Of a DNA stretch of 43,934 nucleotides, positions 8,910 through 16,605 are shown one piece after another. The notes under the pieces are model-generated. The model was not told the origin of the DNA. It saw nothing but the letters and a program-made list of their open reading frames with translations, and made no database searches. A program made the position numbers and the translations under genes. The stretch is from an uncultured Arenicella sp. (GTDB lineage Bacteria > Pseudomonadota > Gammaproteobacteria > Arenicellales > Arenicellaceae): assembly GCA_937989675.1 (NCBI GenBank), contig CALKRK010000163.1:1-43934 (forward strand), given 5' to 3'. Position 1 is the first letter of the stretch; each line of letters begins with the position of its first letter.

Positions 8910-9983
8910 CTAAGAGACTTTCTCGACAGCACGAACGCCGTGACTCAAAGAGTCAAATGAAAGTGATTCTGGTCGCGATTGCTGCTTAGAAAGTGTGTCA
9001 AGTACAGCGTCAAAAACTCGGTTAACGCTGATACCCTGCTGCCACTTATTTCGTTGTAGGCTGAATGGAAAGCGCGCCACCAATACCTTGTTGTCTGACC
9101 ACGCCGCGCGCCAACCAGGTTTTTTTCGCCAACGGCTGAACATTTGAACAGTTGGTGCACCGGCAGCCGCAGCTAGGTGTGCACCACCCGAATCATTCCC
9201 AACGAAACACGCAACCGAAGCATAGAATTCGTACAGTTTTTCAACTGTTTCAAAATTTGGAACAGGGGCAATATCACCAATAAGAGATTTCCAGTGATAG
9301 CGTTCTCCCGCTGAGACGGTAATCACGGGTTTGAAGCCGGCGCCTTTAAGCCGTTTCGCCAAACTCACGTATTTGTGCTCACTCCAATTTTTCCCTTCGC
9401 GAGAGCTGGTAGGGTGAATCGCAATGAGCTTGCTACTTCGACCTATGTCGGGCAGGCGTAAACCCGGCGTCGCTTCGACAACGTCGAAATCGGTGCGTTC
9501 AACTAGAAACCTCGCAATGTCATCTGCCACAGCAGACCGAATGAAATTTCTTCTGGATGTGCGCAACCGAGTATTTAAATCCAGAAATAGCTCGCTAAAT
9601 TCTCGACAGGCGATGCGTTGTTCGAGTGCAGCTCGGTGTTTATTCTTTGCGCGAAATTTACCTTTACAGACTTGGTAAGCGATGCCATTTCTTTCAAGCC
9701 AAGTTTGGGCGTCATGAGTCAGGCGGCGGACGTAGCTTGACCTGCAATCGAACAGAATAATCTGACTATCTTTAAGCTCAAGGATCAAATCGCTGGCCGC
9801 TGGAAATGGCCTCAACGCCACTTCAGATTGGTACTTACTCAGCTCATGGGCATAGTCGCTATAAAGCGATACGCTAAAGCCATTAGCGGCGATCGAGTTT
9901 GCTAACACCATTTGAATTACGGAGTCACCTAAACCAGCCGCGCACACTATCGCCACGTTTGGAGTGAAAGAGATATTAACCAT
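8910..9983 (-). CDS. glycosyltransferase family 9 (heptosyltransferase-like)
   Basis: 357 residues. The GT-B fold of family 9 is visible. An N-terminal Rossmann start (VAIVCAAGLGDSVIQMVLAN) has the GLGD loop near residues 18-21. The second half carries LIAIHPTSSREGKNWS, SLAKRLKGAGFKPVITV and the donor-site signature FVGNDSGGAHLAAAAGAP near 260-280. Known members transfer heptose or related sugars onto lipopolysaccharide core at the inner face of the inner membrane. The sugar and acceptor here are unknown, and there is no signal peptide. ACAGG lies seven bases before the ATG. It stands upstream of the PepSY/MipA/efflux genes on the same strand with a 67-base gap, so it may be co-transcribed with these envelope genes. 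Confidence 0.85.
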   Translation of the reverse strand: MVNISFTPNVAIVCAAGLGDSVIQMVLANSIAANGFSVSLYSDYAHELSKYQSEVALRPFPAASDLILELKDSQIILFDCRSSYVRRLTHDAQTWLERNGIAYQVCKGKFRAKNKHRAALEQRIACREFSELFLDLNTRLRTSRRNFIRSAVADDIARFLVERTDFDVVEATPGLRLPDIGRSSKLIAIHPTSSREGKNWSEHKYVSLAKRLKGAGFKPVITVSAGERYHWKSLIGDIAPVPNFETVEKLYEFYASVACFVGNDSGGAHLAAAAGAPTVQMFSRWRKKPGWRAAWSDNKVLVARFPFSLQRNKWQQGISVNRVFDAVLDTLSKQQSRPESLSFDSLSHGVRAVEKVS

Positions 9984-10330
9984 GCACTAACCTGTCTATT
10001 CTGTTTTTTGCGTTTTAGTTCGCTGGCCGTTCTTAAATAGATTTTCACGCGCTTGCATGAAGTTCGAATCACATGAGCGGCCGCTCAATTACGCTTGGAA
10101 TAATGCTGATCACTCTCCTAGAAAAGAATCGGACATATGTTATTTGGCTGGAAACGCCTTATTTCATAAGCCATTCAATCTTCACGGAAACGCCCTTCTT
10201 TATTAGCTTTGAGTGCCGTATCTAACAAACGTTAGACGCGTTTGCGTGCTTTTTTATGGGTTAACATCCGTATGCCGTGTAAACTCACCGCTCGTTAGTA
10301 CTCTTCAACACGCCGTATCCGTTTTGCCTT
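9984..10330. other. divergent intergenic region between the GT9 and LuxR genes
   Basis: 347 bases without a convincing ORF. It must hold the promoters of the leftward glycosyltransferase gene and the rightward LuxR-type gene. I see a 14-bp perfect palindrome (10074-10087) and a second inverted repeat, TCTAAC-N4-GTTAGA, at 10221-10236. The latter is followed by a weak four-base stem (10236-10247) and six T, too weak to call a terminator. No clear Shine-Dalgarno sequence precedes the LuxR ATG. Confidence 0.5.
10074..10087. promoter_or_regulatory. perfect 14-bp GC-rich palindrome, possible operator
   Basis: TGAGCGGCCGCTCA is exactly self-complementary. It lies about 90 bases upstream of the GT9 start and 245 bases upstream of the LuxR start, in AT-richer surroundings. 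That is a reasonable place for a dimeric regulator site, but the protein is unknown. It contains the eight-base NotI-type sequence, so part of its symmetry could be chance. Confidence 0.3.
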
Positions 10331-10873
10331 ATGAAAAACTATTCAGGATTTCAATCTAAAGAGCGCTTGGTTATTTCAACCTGCGTCACCATCCTTGGCG
10401 TCCTAACAATTTTTGACGTGATCGAAGACTTAGGCCAAGGCTCTCCTCTGTATAGCGTAATGGGGGATATCGGCTATATGTCGATCATGGGCGGCCTACT
10501 ATTCTACATATGGCGGCACCAACCGCTCACCACACGAATGCGCAACCAAGCTTTGACGGTAAAGCTTAAACGCCGACATACCGACGCACAAAAATGGCGA
10601 GCACGCGCTTCTACACTACTTCATGGGCTAGGAAAGGTCATTGACCAACAATTTCAGGATTGGCAACTTTCTAAGGCCGAACGCGAAGTAGCGCTCTTTC
10701 TACTAAAAGGGCTAAGCCTTAAAGAAATAGCCGCAATCAGGGAAAGTGGGGAACCCACTGTTAGGCAACAGGCGGCGAGTATCTACCAAAAAGCTCATGT
10801 TAGTGGCCGCGCGGAGCTGTCGGCGTTCTTTCTAGAAGACTTATTGCTGCCAAACAATTCTGAAAATAGCTAA
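10331..10873 (+). CDS. membrane-tethered LuxR-type transcriptional regulator
   Basis: 180 residues. Two hydrophobic segments near the N terminus (about 13-34, LVISTCVTILGVLTIFDVI, and about 43-62, GDIGYMSIMGGLLFYIW) look like a transmembrane hairpin. A basic linker (about 65-95) follows. The C-terminal about 65 residues are a GerE/LuxR helix-turn-helix: LSKAEREVALFLLKGLSLKE, then ESGEPTVRQQAASIYQKAHV and SGRAELSAFFLEDLL. There is no receiver or autoinducer domain, so the signal is probably sensed in or at the membrane. The phosphatase-like gene follows 33 bases later and is probably co-transcribed. A role in regulating the downstream G8 protein or the divergent GT9 gene is inference from position. 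Confidence 0.8.
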   Translation: MKNYSGFQSKERLVISTCVTILGVLTIFDVIEDLGQGSPLYSVMGDIGYMSIMGGLLFYIWRHQPLTTRMRNQALTVKLKRRHTDAQKWRARASTLLHGLGKVIDQQFQDWQLSKAEREVALFLLKGLSLKEIAAIRESGEPTVRQQAASIYQKAHVSGRAELSAFFLEDLLLPNNSENS

Positions 10874-10906
10874 ATCTAAGAGGCGTTTTGGTCAAACCAG
10901 TTGGCT

Positions 10907-11230
10907 ATGAATACTGATAACTTACTTTTCATTTGCAGCCGCAATCAATGGAGAAGCCCTACCGCTGAGCGAGTCTACTCGCAGAAGGGGTTTCGCGTTC
11001 GCTCAGCGGGCACGAGCCCTAATGCAAAACGCACAGTCACCGCCAAGGATATTAGCTGGGCCTCGCATATTTTTGTGATGGAGAAAAAGCATAAACAACG
11101 ACTGATCGCTAGGTTCACGCGTTTGGTTGAGCACAAGAAAATAGTCGTGCTGGACATACCCGATGAATACCAGTTTATGGACAAAGAACTAATCGAAGTT
11201 CTCGACGACTGTGTGACACCTTATCTGTAA
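10907..11230 (+). CDS. low-molecular-weight protein tyrosine phosphatase-like protein
   Basis: 107 residues from the ATG at 10907; the frame stays open to a TTG at 10901. The N terminus carries the family P-loop CX5R as FICSRNQWRSPTAE, with Cys near residue 10 and Arg near 16. It is followed by RSAGTSPNA and a late acidic segment (LDIPDEYQFMD) in the place of the catalytic Asp loop. At about 107 residues it is shorter than classical LMW-PTPs (about 150) and fits the short predicted-phosphatase group. Known relatives dephosphorylate phosphotyrosine, and some act on exopolysaccharide kinases, but no such kinase is in the window. It is probably co-transcribed with the LuxR-type gene. Confidence 0.78.
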   Translation: MNTDNLLFICSRNQWRSPTAERVYSQKGFRVRSAGTSPNAKRTVTAKDISWASHIFVMEKKHKQRLIARFTRLVEHKKIVVLDIPDEYQFMDKELIEVLDDCVTPYL

Positions 11231-11840
11231 CGTTGCAAAGCCTCCACACTCATCAATTCAGCGAACATAAGAAATCCACTCTTTTTGTCAACAATTAATT
11301 GTCAAACATTAAGTTGAAATGTAGAGTTGCTAGTGGTACCCCAAAAAGTACTTAACATCAGTACGTATAGATCGGTATTTTTTTCAAGACAAGGTCGAAA
11401 TACAACGATCGGTAGTGTTATGAGATATCGGTAAATGGCTGGAGTATTGAGGAGAGAGTAAACGTGTCAAGCCTAATAGTATTGACTCGCATTTTTGTGG
11501 TTATAACAATAAAAAAATATGAAATTATTGCTCAACCCTATTCTCTTCCAAGACGCCATTATCTTTGTTCATCGCGCGGCTTTCATTCTCGAAAAGTATA
11601 GACAGGGCCTTACTAATATGAAGAACCAAGCTAATTTTGTTTTACATGGCCCAACAACAAAAACCAACTACCTAAAATCCAGCCTTTTACGGAAAACATC
11701 AGCTGAAAATCTGTCTAGACAGGAGAAGGTAGAGTGTTTGTTTACCTGAACTGGGTTTCCGCCTACCCAGATATACCACCCGAAACCTACCGAGGTCTCT
11801 GGGGATGAATTCGTGCAAAACTTACTCTCAAAAAGGCATT
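11231..11840 (+). promoter_or_regulatory. long leader/intergenic region upstream of the G8 protein
   Basis: About 610 bases with no well-supported gene. It holds a possible promoter (TTGTCA at 11299-11304, 17-base spacer, TAGAGT at 11322-11327). ATCGGTA occurs three times on the same strand (11371-11377, 11408-11414, 11427-11433). There is a perfect 12-bp palindrome CTGTCTAGACAG (11711-11722) and a hairpin with six-base arms CTGGGT/ACCCAG (11751-11756 and 11765-11770), about 70 bases before the start of the large gene. A GAGGAGAG at 11449-11456 precedes a 45-codon ORF. The elements suggest regulated transcription or a structured leader. I could not match it to a known riboswitch. Confidence 0.35.
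11464..11601 (+). CDS. possible 45-residue small protein
   Basis: The frame starts with GTG about nine bases after GAGGAG, the best ribosome-binding sequence in this gap. It encodes 45 residues beginning MSSLIVLTRIFVVITIKKYE, a hydrophobic N-terminal half that could be one membrane helix, followed by a basic Arg/His/Ser-rich tail. No family is recognised. It could be a small membrane protein, a leader peptide or chance. A competing ATG frame at 11519-11749 has no ribosome-binding site. Confidence 0.22.
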   Translation: MSSLIVLTRIFVVITIKKYEIIAQPYSLPRRHYLCSSRGFHSRKV

Positions 11841-14800
11841 ATGAATATGAAAGCCTTCATCGTATCTTTTCTCATAGCAATCATTATCGGTGTCACAGGT
11901 ATTACCTACGCAAAAGTTTCAAAAGACAATGATGCCTGGAAACTAGTCAGTGTAGTAATGATGCTTCTTGAAGATAATAGCACTGCACCTTCAGATAGCG
12001 TCCAAATAAAATTATCAGGGTATCGTGATGCCGACGCCCAATCCGTCGACCTAGGCGCCCTGCTTGATGGGCAAGTATTAGACTTGCGAGATATCGGGGT
12101 TGATGAACTGGATTTAGAAATTATCCCACCCTTCGAAACAGACAATTTGATTCAGAGTGTTTCTCTGTCTTTATCCGGCCCCGAGATAGTAAGTAATATT
12201 GACAACACTCAGCCTTACACCTTATTCAACGAAAACAATCGTTTTGATCTCAGTGAAGAAGACTTGGCACCTGGAGAATACTCGCTAACCGTAGTCGGAT
12301 ATTCGGATCTGAATGCCGCAGGTTCAACTCAGTTTACCGAAATTATTCGGTTCAGTGTGATCGACACCACGCCAGATTCCTCGTTGCCAAACATTGATTC
12401 ATTGACTTTGGTGGAGCTGGATAGCAACACTCATAGAGAGGTCCAAAATGGGGACGATCTAGATCTATCAGACATCAGTTCTAGGCTAATTAATTTTCAG
12501 GCCAATCCATTGGATGAGCGTTTGGTGGAAAGCGTTCATTTTGCACTTACCGGTCCAATAGAGTTAGACAGAGCGGAGAACTTCGCTCCTTATTCTTTAA
12601 TTGCCGAAAACATCAACTTTGATTTAAGCAATAATGGATTGCCCGTTGGTCGCTATCAGTTGGTGATCACTCCTTACTCTCAAGATAACTTAGAAGGTAT
12701 TCAAGGGCCCTCTTATTCAATTTCGTTCAGTGTGAGCAAAAGCGATTCACCTCCACCGGTCGTACCTCAGATAGATGGAGTTGAATTGTTGGGTGAATCA
12801 GGTTCGGTGATCCAACGCATTGTTGAAGGAACATCAATAGACTTGAGGCCTCTGTCAGATAACACACTTAGTTTCAAAGCACTGCCCACCGCTAACAGCG
12901 GCACCCTCAGTATTGCTTTTGAACTTGATGGGCCAAGCAATCACAATGAAACACTCAATTCTCCTGAGTTTAGTTCCGCGAGCATCGATATCGGCCCAGG
13001 TGGGCTCGTTCCAGGAAGCTACAATCTATCACTTATCCCCTACTCGGAGCTAGACGCCCAAGGCCAGTCAGGCACAACGGTTAGCATCTCATTTTCGGTA
13101 ACACGTTCAGACGACAATAGCCCTTCACCAGAAGCCTGGTCGAACCCCAGTACGTGGGGTGGCACCCTACCGGCCGAGGGTGACGACGTTACGATTGAGT
13201 CTGGCCGAGAAATTTTTCTAGACATTACCCCACCTAAGCTAGGCAGTTTATCGATATCAGGTAAGCTCAATTTCGCCAATAAAACCTTGAATTTAACGGC
13301 TGAAAACATTCTTGTGCATTCCAGTGGTGAGTTTAATATTGGGTCTATGTCTGAACCATTTGCACATAAGGCCACTATTACAATCACTGGTGGCATTGGG
13401 TCTAACCCGGAAGCGCGAGGCATCATGGTTCACAACGGGGGTGTTATCACCATGATCGGGCAGCCCCCAGAGGCATGGGTGAAATTAAATCGCAATGCGG
13501 CCAAAAACAGTTCTACACTGACGCTCAATTCAACGGTAGATTGGTCTGTTGGAGATAAAGTCATCGTCACGCCCACCGACTTTTACAATCGAGCCAAGAC
13601 TGAGCTACATCACCTTGCAAGCGTATCTGGAACGCAAATTGGTCTCTCTAGCGGTTTGCAAGCGTCACGCTGGGGTGTTTTGCAATATGTCAGTGATAGT
13701 GGCATGTCGCTCGACAGTAGCGATCAAATTTCGGACGCGAGTTCGGCACCTAAGGTGCTCGATGAGCGTGCGGAAGTTGCTAATCTGACACGTAATATTG
13801 TAATCCAGGGCGCAAATGACGACCTATGGCAGACCCAAGGTTTTGGTGTGCACATGATGGTGATGGGAGCAAACTCAAACATCACACTTGATGGTGTGGA
13901 GTTTAATCGAGCCGGGCAAGCTGGCCGGCTAGGGCGTTACCCGATACACTTTCATCGCATCAATTACCCGGATGGAGTTAATTACCTACCCAGCGTGGGT
14001 ACCAAGATCATCCGAAACTCTTCGATTTGGAATTCAAGCAACCGTTGCATCACCATTCACGCTACCAATGACGTAACTTTTGATAATAATATTTGTTACG
14101 ACATAAAAGGGCATGCTGTGTTCTTGGAAGACGCAGTTGAACGAGATAATGTCATTACCAACAACCTAGTTGCTAATGTCGCCACGCCCATACGTGAAAA
14201 TGCGCTGATTGGGTCCGATAAGACATCTGGGTTTGGTGGGTCATCCTGTTATTGGATCACTAATCCCGATAATACAATCATGGGTAACGTAGCCGCAGAC
14301 TGCGCTTTTATTGGTTTTTGGATGGCATTTCCCGAGCGAGCATTGAATGTTAGCTCTGCCGTAAACACCACACCGATTCATATTCCCCTGAAGCGCTTTG
14401 AAAACAATGTGGCTCACTCTGTTGGAGAAAGTGGTTTTCACTGGGATCACCCTCCAGTGAATGCCGATGGCGGTGTTTCACCAAGACTTTATGAGCCGTT
14501 TGTTGGTGAGAAAAAGGAGTCAAATGCCACTTTGGCACTCTCTCACATAAGCGGTAACCTATCCTACAAAAACCGGGCCTGCGTTTGGAACCGGCTACGT
14601 GGCGCGAGGTTTTCATCGGCGGTCAATGCGGATTGTATTGGTAAAACGTTTGCAGGTGGGTCCTACGATTCTCGCATTCAGAACACCCTTATTGTGGCGC
14701 AGAGCTTAAACAATGGAACAAGCTGGCGCGATATAGACAATCAATCCCCCCCCACTGCCATCGCCAGTTACCACAGTCAGTTCGTCATTACCGATAACAC

Positions 14801-15803
14801 CGTCGTAGGCTTCCAAGCCCACCCTGCTCCGCTATTTCGTACTAATATCGGTGGCACACAACACACTCTAGGCTGCATGCTTGGAACAGATGACTACTAT
14901 ATCCGCGCGCTTGAAGTTGGCACATACAACATTAGCAACAATCGCTTGATTGATTCTTGCTTTGCGCAAAGAACGCAAGTACCTAATGGCAATAGCCACT
15001 ACACCTTAGCTGGTGCCCTGTGGGATCCACACGGTTCGCTAGGCCCAGAAGATCAATATTGGGTTTATGACCAACCATTTTTCACCCACGGGCAAAACTG
15101 TACTCAAGTCGACGCAAGCGGCACCAACGGTGTCTCGTGCCCGGGCCCATTTTATGGTGTTGAAAATTATTTTGGTCATGACATTCGCATCTCAGGCCGC
15201 AACACGCGAGGGTTAAATGTTACTCGCTACGATGATAATCAAAACGAAGTTGGCACGTGGTCTGTTAAGGATGGTTTAACCGGGGATGGCTTCTTCACGA
15301 TCATGCGCCATTTCGCGGCGAAAAATGGTGGCCGTTACTCGATAGACTTTTTTGACGATGTTAACGGCAGCGAGGTCTCCTTTTACCCAACTCGAGACTT
15401 AGTCTTTAGTCTCACAAATTTTTATCGTGATACTGACAGTGTATTAATTGGTCTCAATTTTTCAGGACAAGACCAGGCGCGTATGTACGTTAATGCATTC
15501 TATAACCACGACAATGCTTGCTGCGGAGCAAACGTAAATACAATGATCCATGATGCGGTGATCTTGAACTCTTTCTCCGAGGTTGAAAATGCGGCTCAGA
15601 CCTCAATTTATCAAGACAAAGACAACAATCGGGTATGGCTAAAAATATTCAGTCCATCACATGCTTTTAAACCACCGATAGACTATTTAAACGCTCGTGT
15701 AGACGACCTCAGTTACGATTCTCATATACGCGTGTTTACCTGTGAAGGTGCTGTTGCCGATGGCGCGTCAGGCAGAGATTTGAGGTTAAGGCAGTGTAAT
15801 TGA
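11841..15803 (+). CDS. large secreted G8-domain/beta-helix protein, CEMIP/TMEM2-like
   Basis: 1320 residues from the ATG at 11841, which has AAAAAGG four bases upstream and opens a clean signal peptide (MNMKAFIVSFLIAIIIGVTG, cut after TYA). The frame is open to an ATG at 11805 that would spoil the signal. Three tandem beta-sandwich-like repeats follow at about 53-175, 181-303 and 307-428, each ending in a GxY-L-x2-YS...FSV pattern. A G8 domain is at about 432-560 (AWSNPSTWGGTLPAEGDDV, LSISGKLNF, FNIGSMSEPF). A right-handed beta-helix region then contains GRYPIHFH (698-705), NRCITIHATNDV, GHAVFLEDAVERDN and CAFIGFWMAFPE (about 820). These are the hallmark segments of animal CEMIP and TMEM2, which depolymerise or bind hyaluronan. 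The substrate here is unknown; an extracellular glycan is an inference. Confidence 0.82.
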   Translation: MNMKAFIVSFLIAIIIGVTGITYAKVSKDNDAWKLVSVVMMLLEDNSTAPSDSVQIKLSGYRDADAQSVDLGALLDGQVLDLRDIGVDELDLEIIPPFETDNLIQSVSLSLSGPEIVSNIDNTQPYTLFNENNRFDLSEEDLAPGEYSLTVVGYSDLNAAGSTQFTEIIRFSVIDTTPDSSLPNIDSLTLVELDSNTHREVQNGDDLDLSDISSRLINFQANPLDERLVESVHFALTGPIELDRAENFAPYSLIAENINFDLSNNGLPVGRYQLVITPYSQDNLEGIQGPSYSISFSVSKSDSPPPVVPQIDGVELLGESGSVIQRIVEGTSIDLRPLSDNTLSFKALPTANSGTLSIAFELDGPSNHNETLNSPEFSSASIDIGPGGLVPGSYNLSLIPYSELDAQGQSGTTVSISFSVTRSDDNSPSPEAWSNPSTWGGTLPAEGDDVTIESGREIFLDITPPKLGSLSISGKLNFANKTLNLTAENILVHSSGEFNIGSMSEPFAHKATITITGGIGSNPEARGIMVHNGGVITMIGQPPEAWVKLNRNAAKNSSTLTLNSTVDWSVGDKVIVTPTDFYNRAKTELHHLASVSGTQIGLSSGLQASRWGVLQYVSDSGMSLDSSDQISDASSAPKVLDERAEVANLTRNIVIQGANDDLWQTQGFGVHMMVMGANSNITLDGVEFNRAGQAGRLGRYPIHFHRINYPDGVNYLPSVGTKIIRNSSIWNSSNRCITIHATNDVTFDNNICYDIKGHAVFLEDAVERDNVITNNLVANVATPIRENALIGSDKTSGFGGSSCYWITNPDNTIMGNVAADCAFIGFWMAFPERALNVSSAVNTTPIHIPLKRFENNVAHSVGESGFHWDHPPVNADGGVSPRLYEPFVGEKKESNATLALSHISGNLSYKNRACVWNRLRGARFSSAVNADCIGKTFAGGSYDSRIQNTLIVAQSLNNGTSWRDIDNQSPPTAIASYHSQFVITDNTVVGFQAHPAPLFRTNIGGTQHTLGCMLGTDDYYIRALEVGTYNISNNRLIDSCFAQRTQVPNGNSHYTLAGALWDPHGSLGPEDQYWVYDQPFFTHGQNCTQVDASGTNGVSCPGPFYGVENYFGHDIRISGRNTRGLNVTRYDDNQNEVGTWSVKDGLTGDGFFTIMRHFAAKNGGRYSIDFFDDVNGSEVSFYPTRDLVFSLTNFYRDTDSVLIGLNFSGQDQARMYVNAFYNHDNACCGANVNTMIHDAVILNSFSEVENAAQTSIYQDKDNNRVWLKIFSPSHAFKPPIDYLNARVDDLSYDSHIRVFTCEGAVADGASGRDLRLRQCN

Positions 15804-16056
15804 TCGCCGATTTTAGAAGCACCTCGGCCTTTCCTCTTGATTTTATTATGATCGGGAAAAGGGTACCCGCTGGGCTTCAAATACTTTTGTGCTGGTATAT
15901 CCGATATATACCTGTATGGAAGAGGAATCGTTAGAAATCTTGACAGACTCGGTGAAAATTCATCGGTAAAATCGCCGTTGAACCGCCCCAAATCAGTTTG
16001 AGCTGGCTCGATGGATAAATTAAAGGCTCCTATTTAGGGATATGAATCACCAAACA

Positions 16057-16079
16057 GTATTGTTATACTATTACATAAC
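16057..16079. promoter_or_regulatory. Zur-like operator upstream of the MerC-family gene
   Basis: The core TGTTATACTATTACA (16061-16075) differs at one position from the gammaproteobacterial Zur core TGTTATA-N-TATAACA. Over the 23-base site, 17 of 22 defined positions match. It also sits within an inverted repeat, ATTGTTAT/ATAACAAT (16059-16066 and 16075-16082). It ends 25 bases before the MerC-family ATG, the normal place for a repressor site. Zur represses in zinc-replete cells, so the downstream genes may be induced by zinc shortage. Confidence 0.5.
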
Positions 16080-16103
16080 AATTTTTTGACGTTCGTTTCC
16101 TCC

Positions 16104-16523
16104 ATGCTTAAATCCACCTCGCTGGACAAATTTGCGATTCTTTTATCAGGCGTTTGCATGCTGCACTGCCTTGTCACGCCAGTGCTGGTGACCTTGTTGC
16201 CTATTTTTTCATTGACCGCGTTCTTTGAGGATTTACTGTTCCATCAGTTGATGTTATGGATTGTGTTGCCGACGAGTTTAGTCGCCCTCTTTTTGGGTTG
16301 TCGAAAACATAAGAAGCTTTCAATTGCGGCAACTGGGGCAGTTGGTATGGGTATCTTGGTAGTGGTGGCATTTTTTGGACACGATTGGTTCGGTATCACC
16401 GCAGAGAAAGTGGTTACCACCATCGGCGGCTTGGTGCTCGCACTATCTCATTACCTCAATTTTCGCGCCTGCCAAAGCATTACTTGTTCAGACACTAACT
16501 GCTCTAGTACGCATCATCACTGA
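16104..16523 (+). CDS. MerC-family integral membrane protein
   Basis: 139 residues from the ATG at 16104; the frame opens earlier at a TTG at 16086. It has four hydrophobic segments and, in the first, the MerC motif GVCMLHCLVTPVLVTLLP with the Cys/His/Cys set and a proline. The tail is rich in Cys and His (ACQSITCSDTNCSSTHHH), a likely metal-binding end. MerC proteins are inner-membrane carriers first known for mercury. Here there is no merA, merT, merP or merR, and a Zur-like operator lies just upstream, so a zinc or other metal role is more likely. The amidohydrolase gene follows 82 bases later on the same strand. No good Shine-Dalgarno sequence is seen. Confidence 0.82.
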   Translation: MLKSTSLDKFAILLSGVCMLHCLVTPVLVTLLPIFSLTAFFEDLLFHQLMLWIVLPTSLVALFLGCRKHKKLSIAATGAVGMGILVVVAFFGHDWFGITAEKVVTTIGGLVLALSHYLNFRACQSITCSDTNCSSTHHH

Positions 16524-16605
16524 TTGCCCAGCCTGTTCGGCGAATTGCCCAAAACTTGATCTAACGATATAGTGGCTCGAATTACCGCCGATTCGGAGCC
16601 CTACA

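Noticed and set aside
10221-10256. rho-independent terminator near the LuxR gene
   Set aside because: The stem next to the T run has only four pairs and no plus-strand gene ends upstream of it.
11519-11749. 76-codon ORF from an ATG in the G8 leader
   Set aside because: No ribosome-binding site, no recognisable domain, and an overlapping frame has the better start.
11701-11804. c-di-GMP-type riboswitch before the G8 gene
   Set aside because: There is a hairpin with ACCCAG/CTGGGT arms, but the conserved GEMM core sequences are absent.
16104-16523. mercury resistance operon
   Set aside because: merA, merT, merP and merR are all absent and a Zur-like site precedes the gene.
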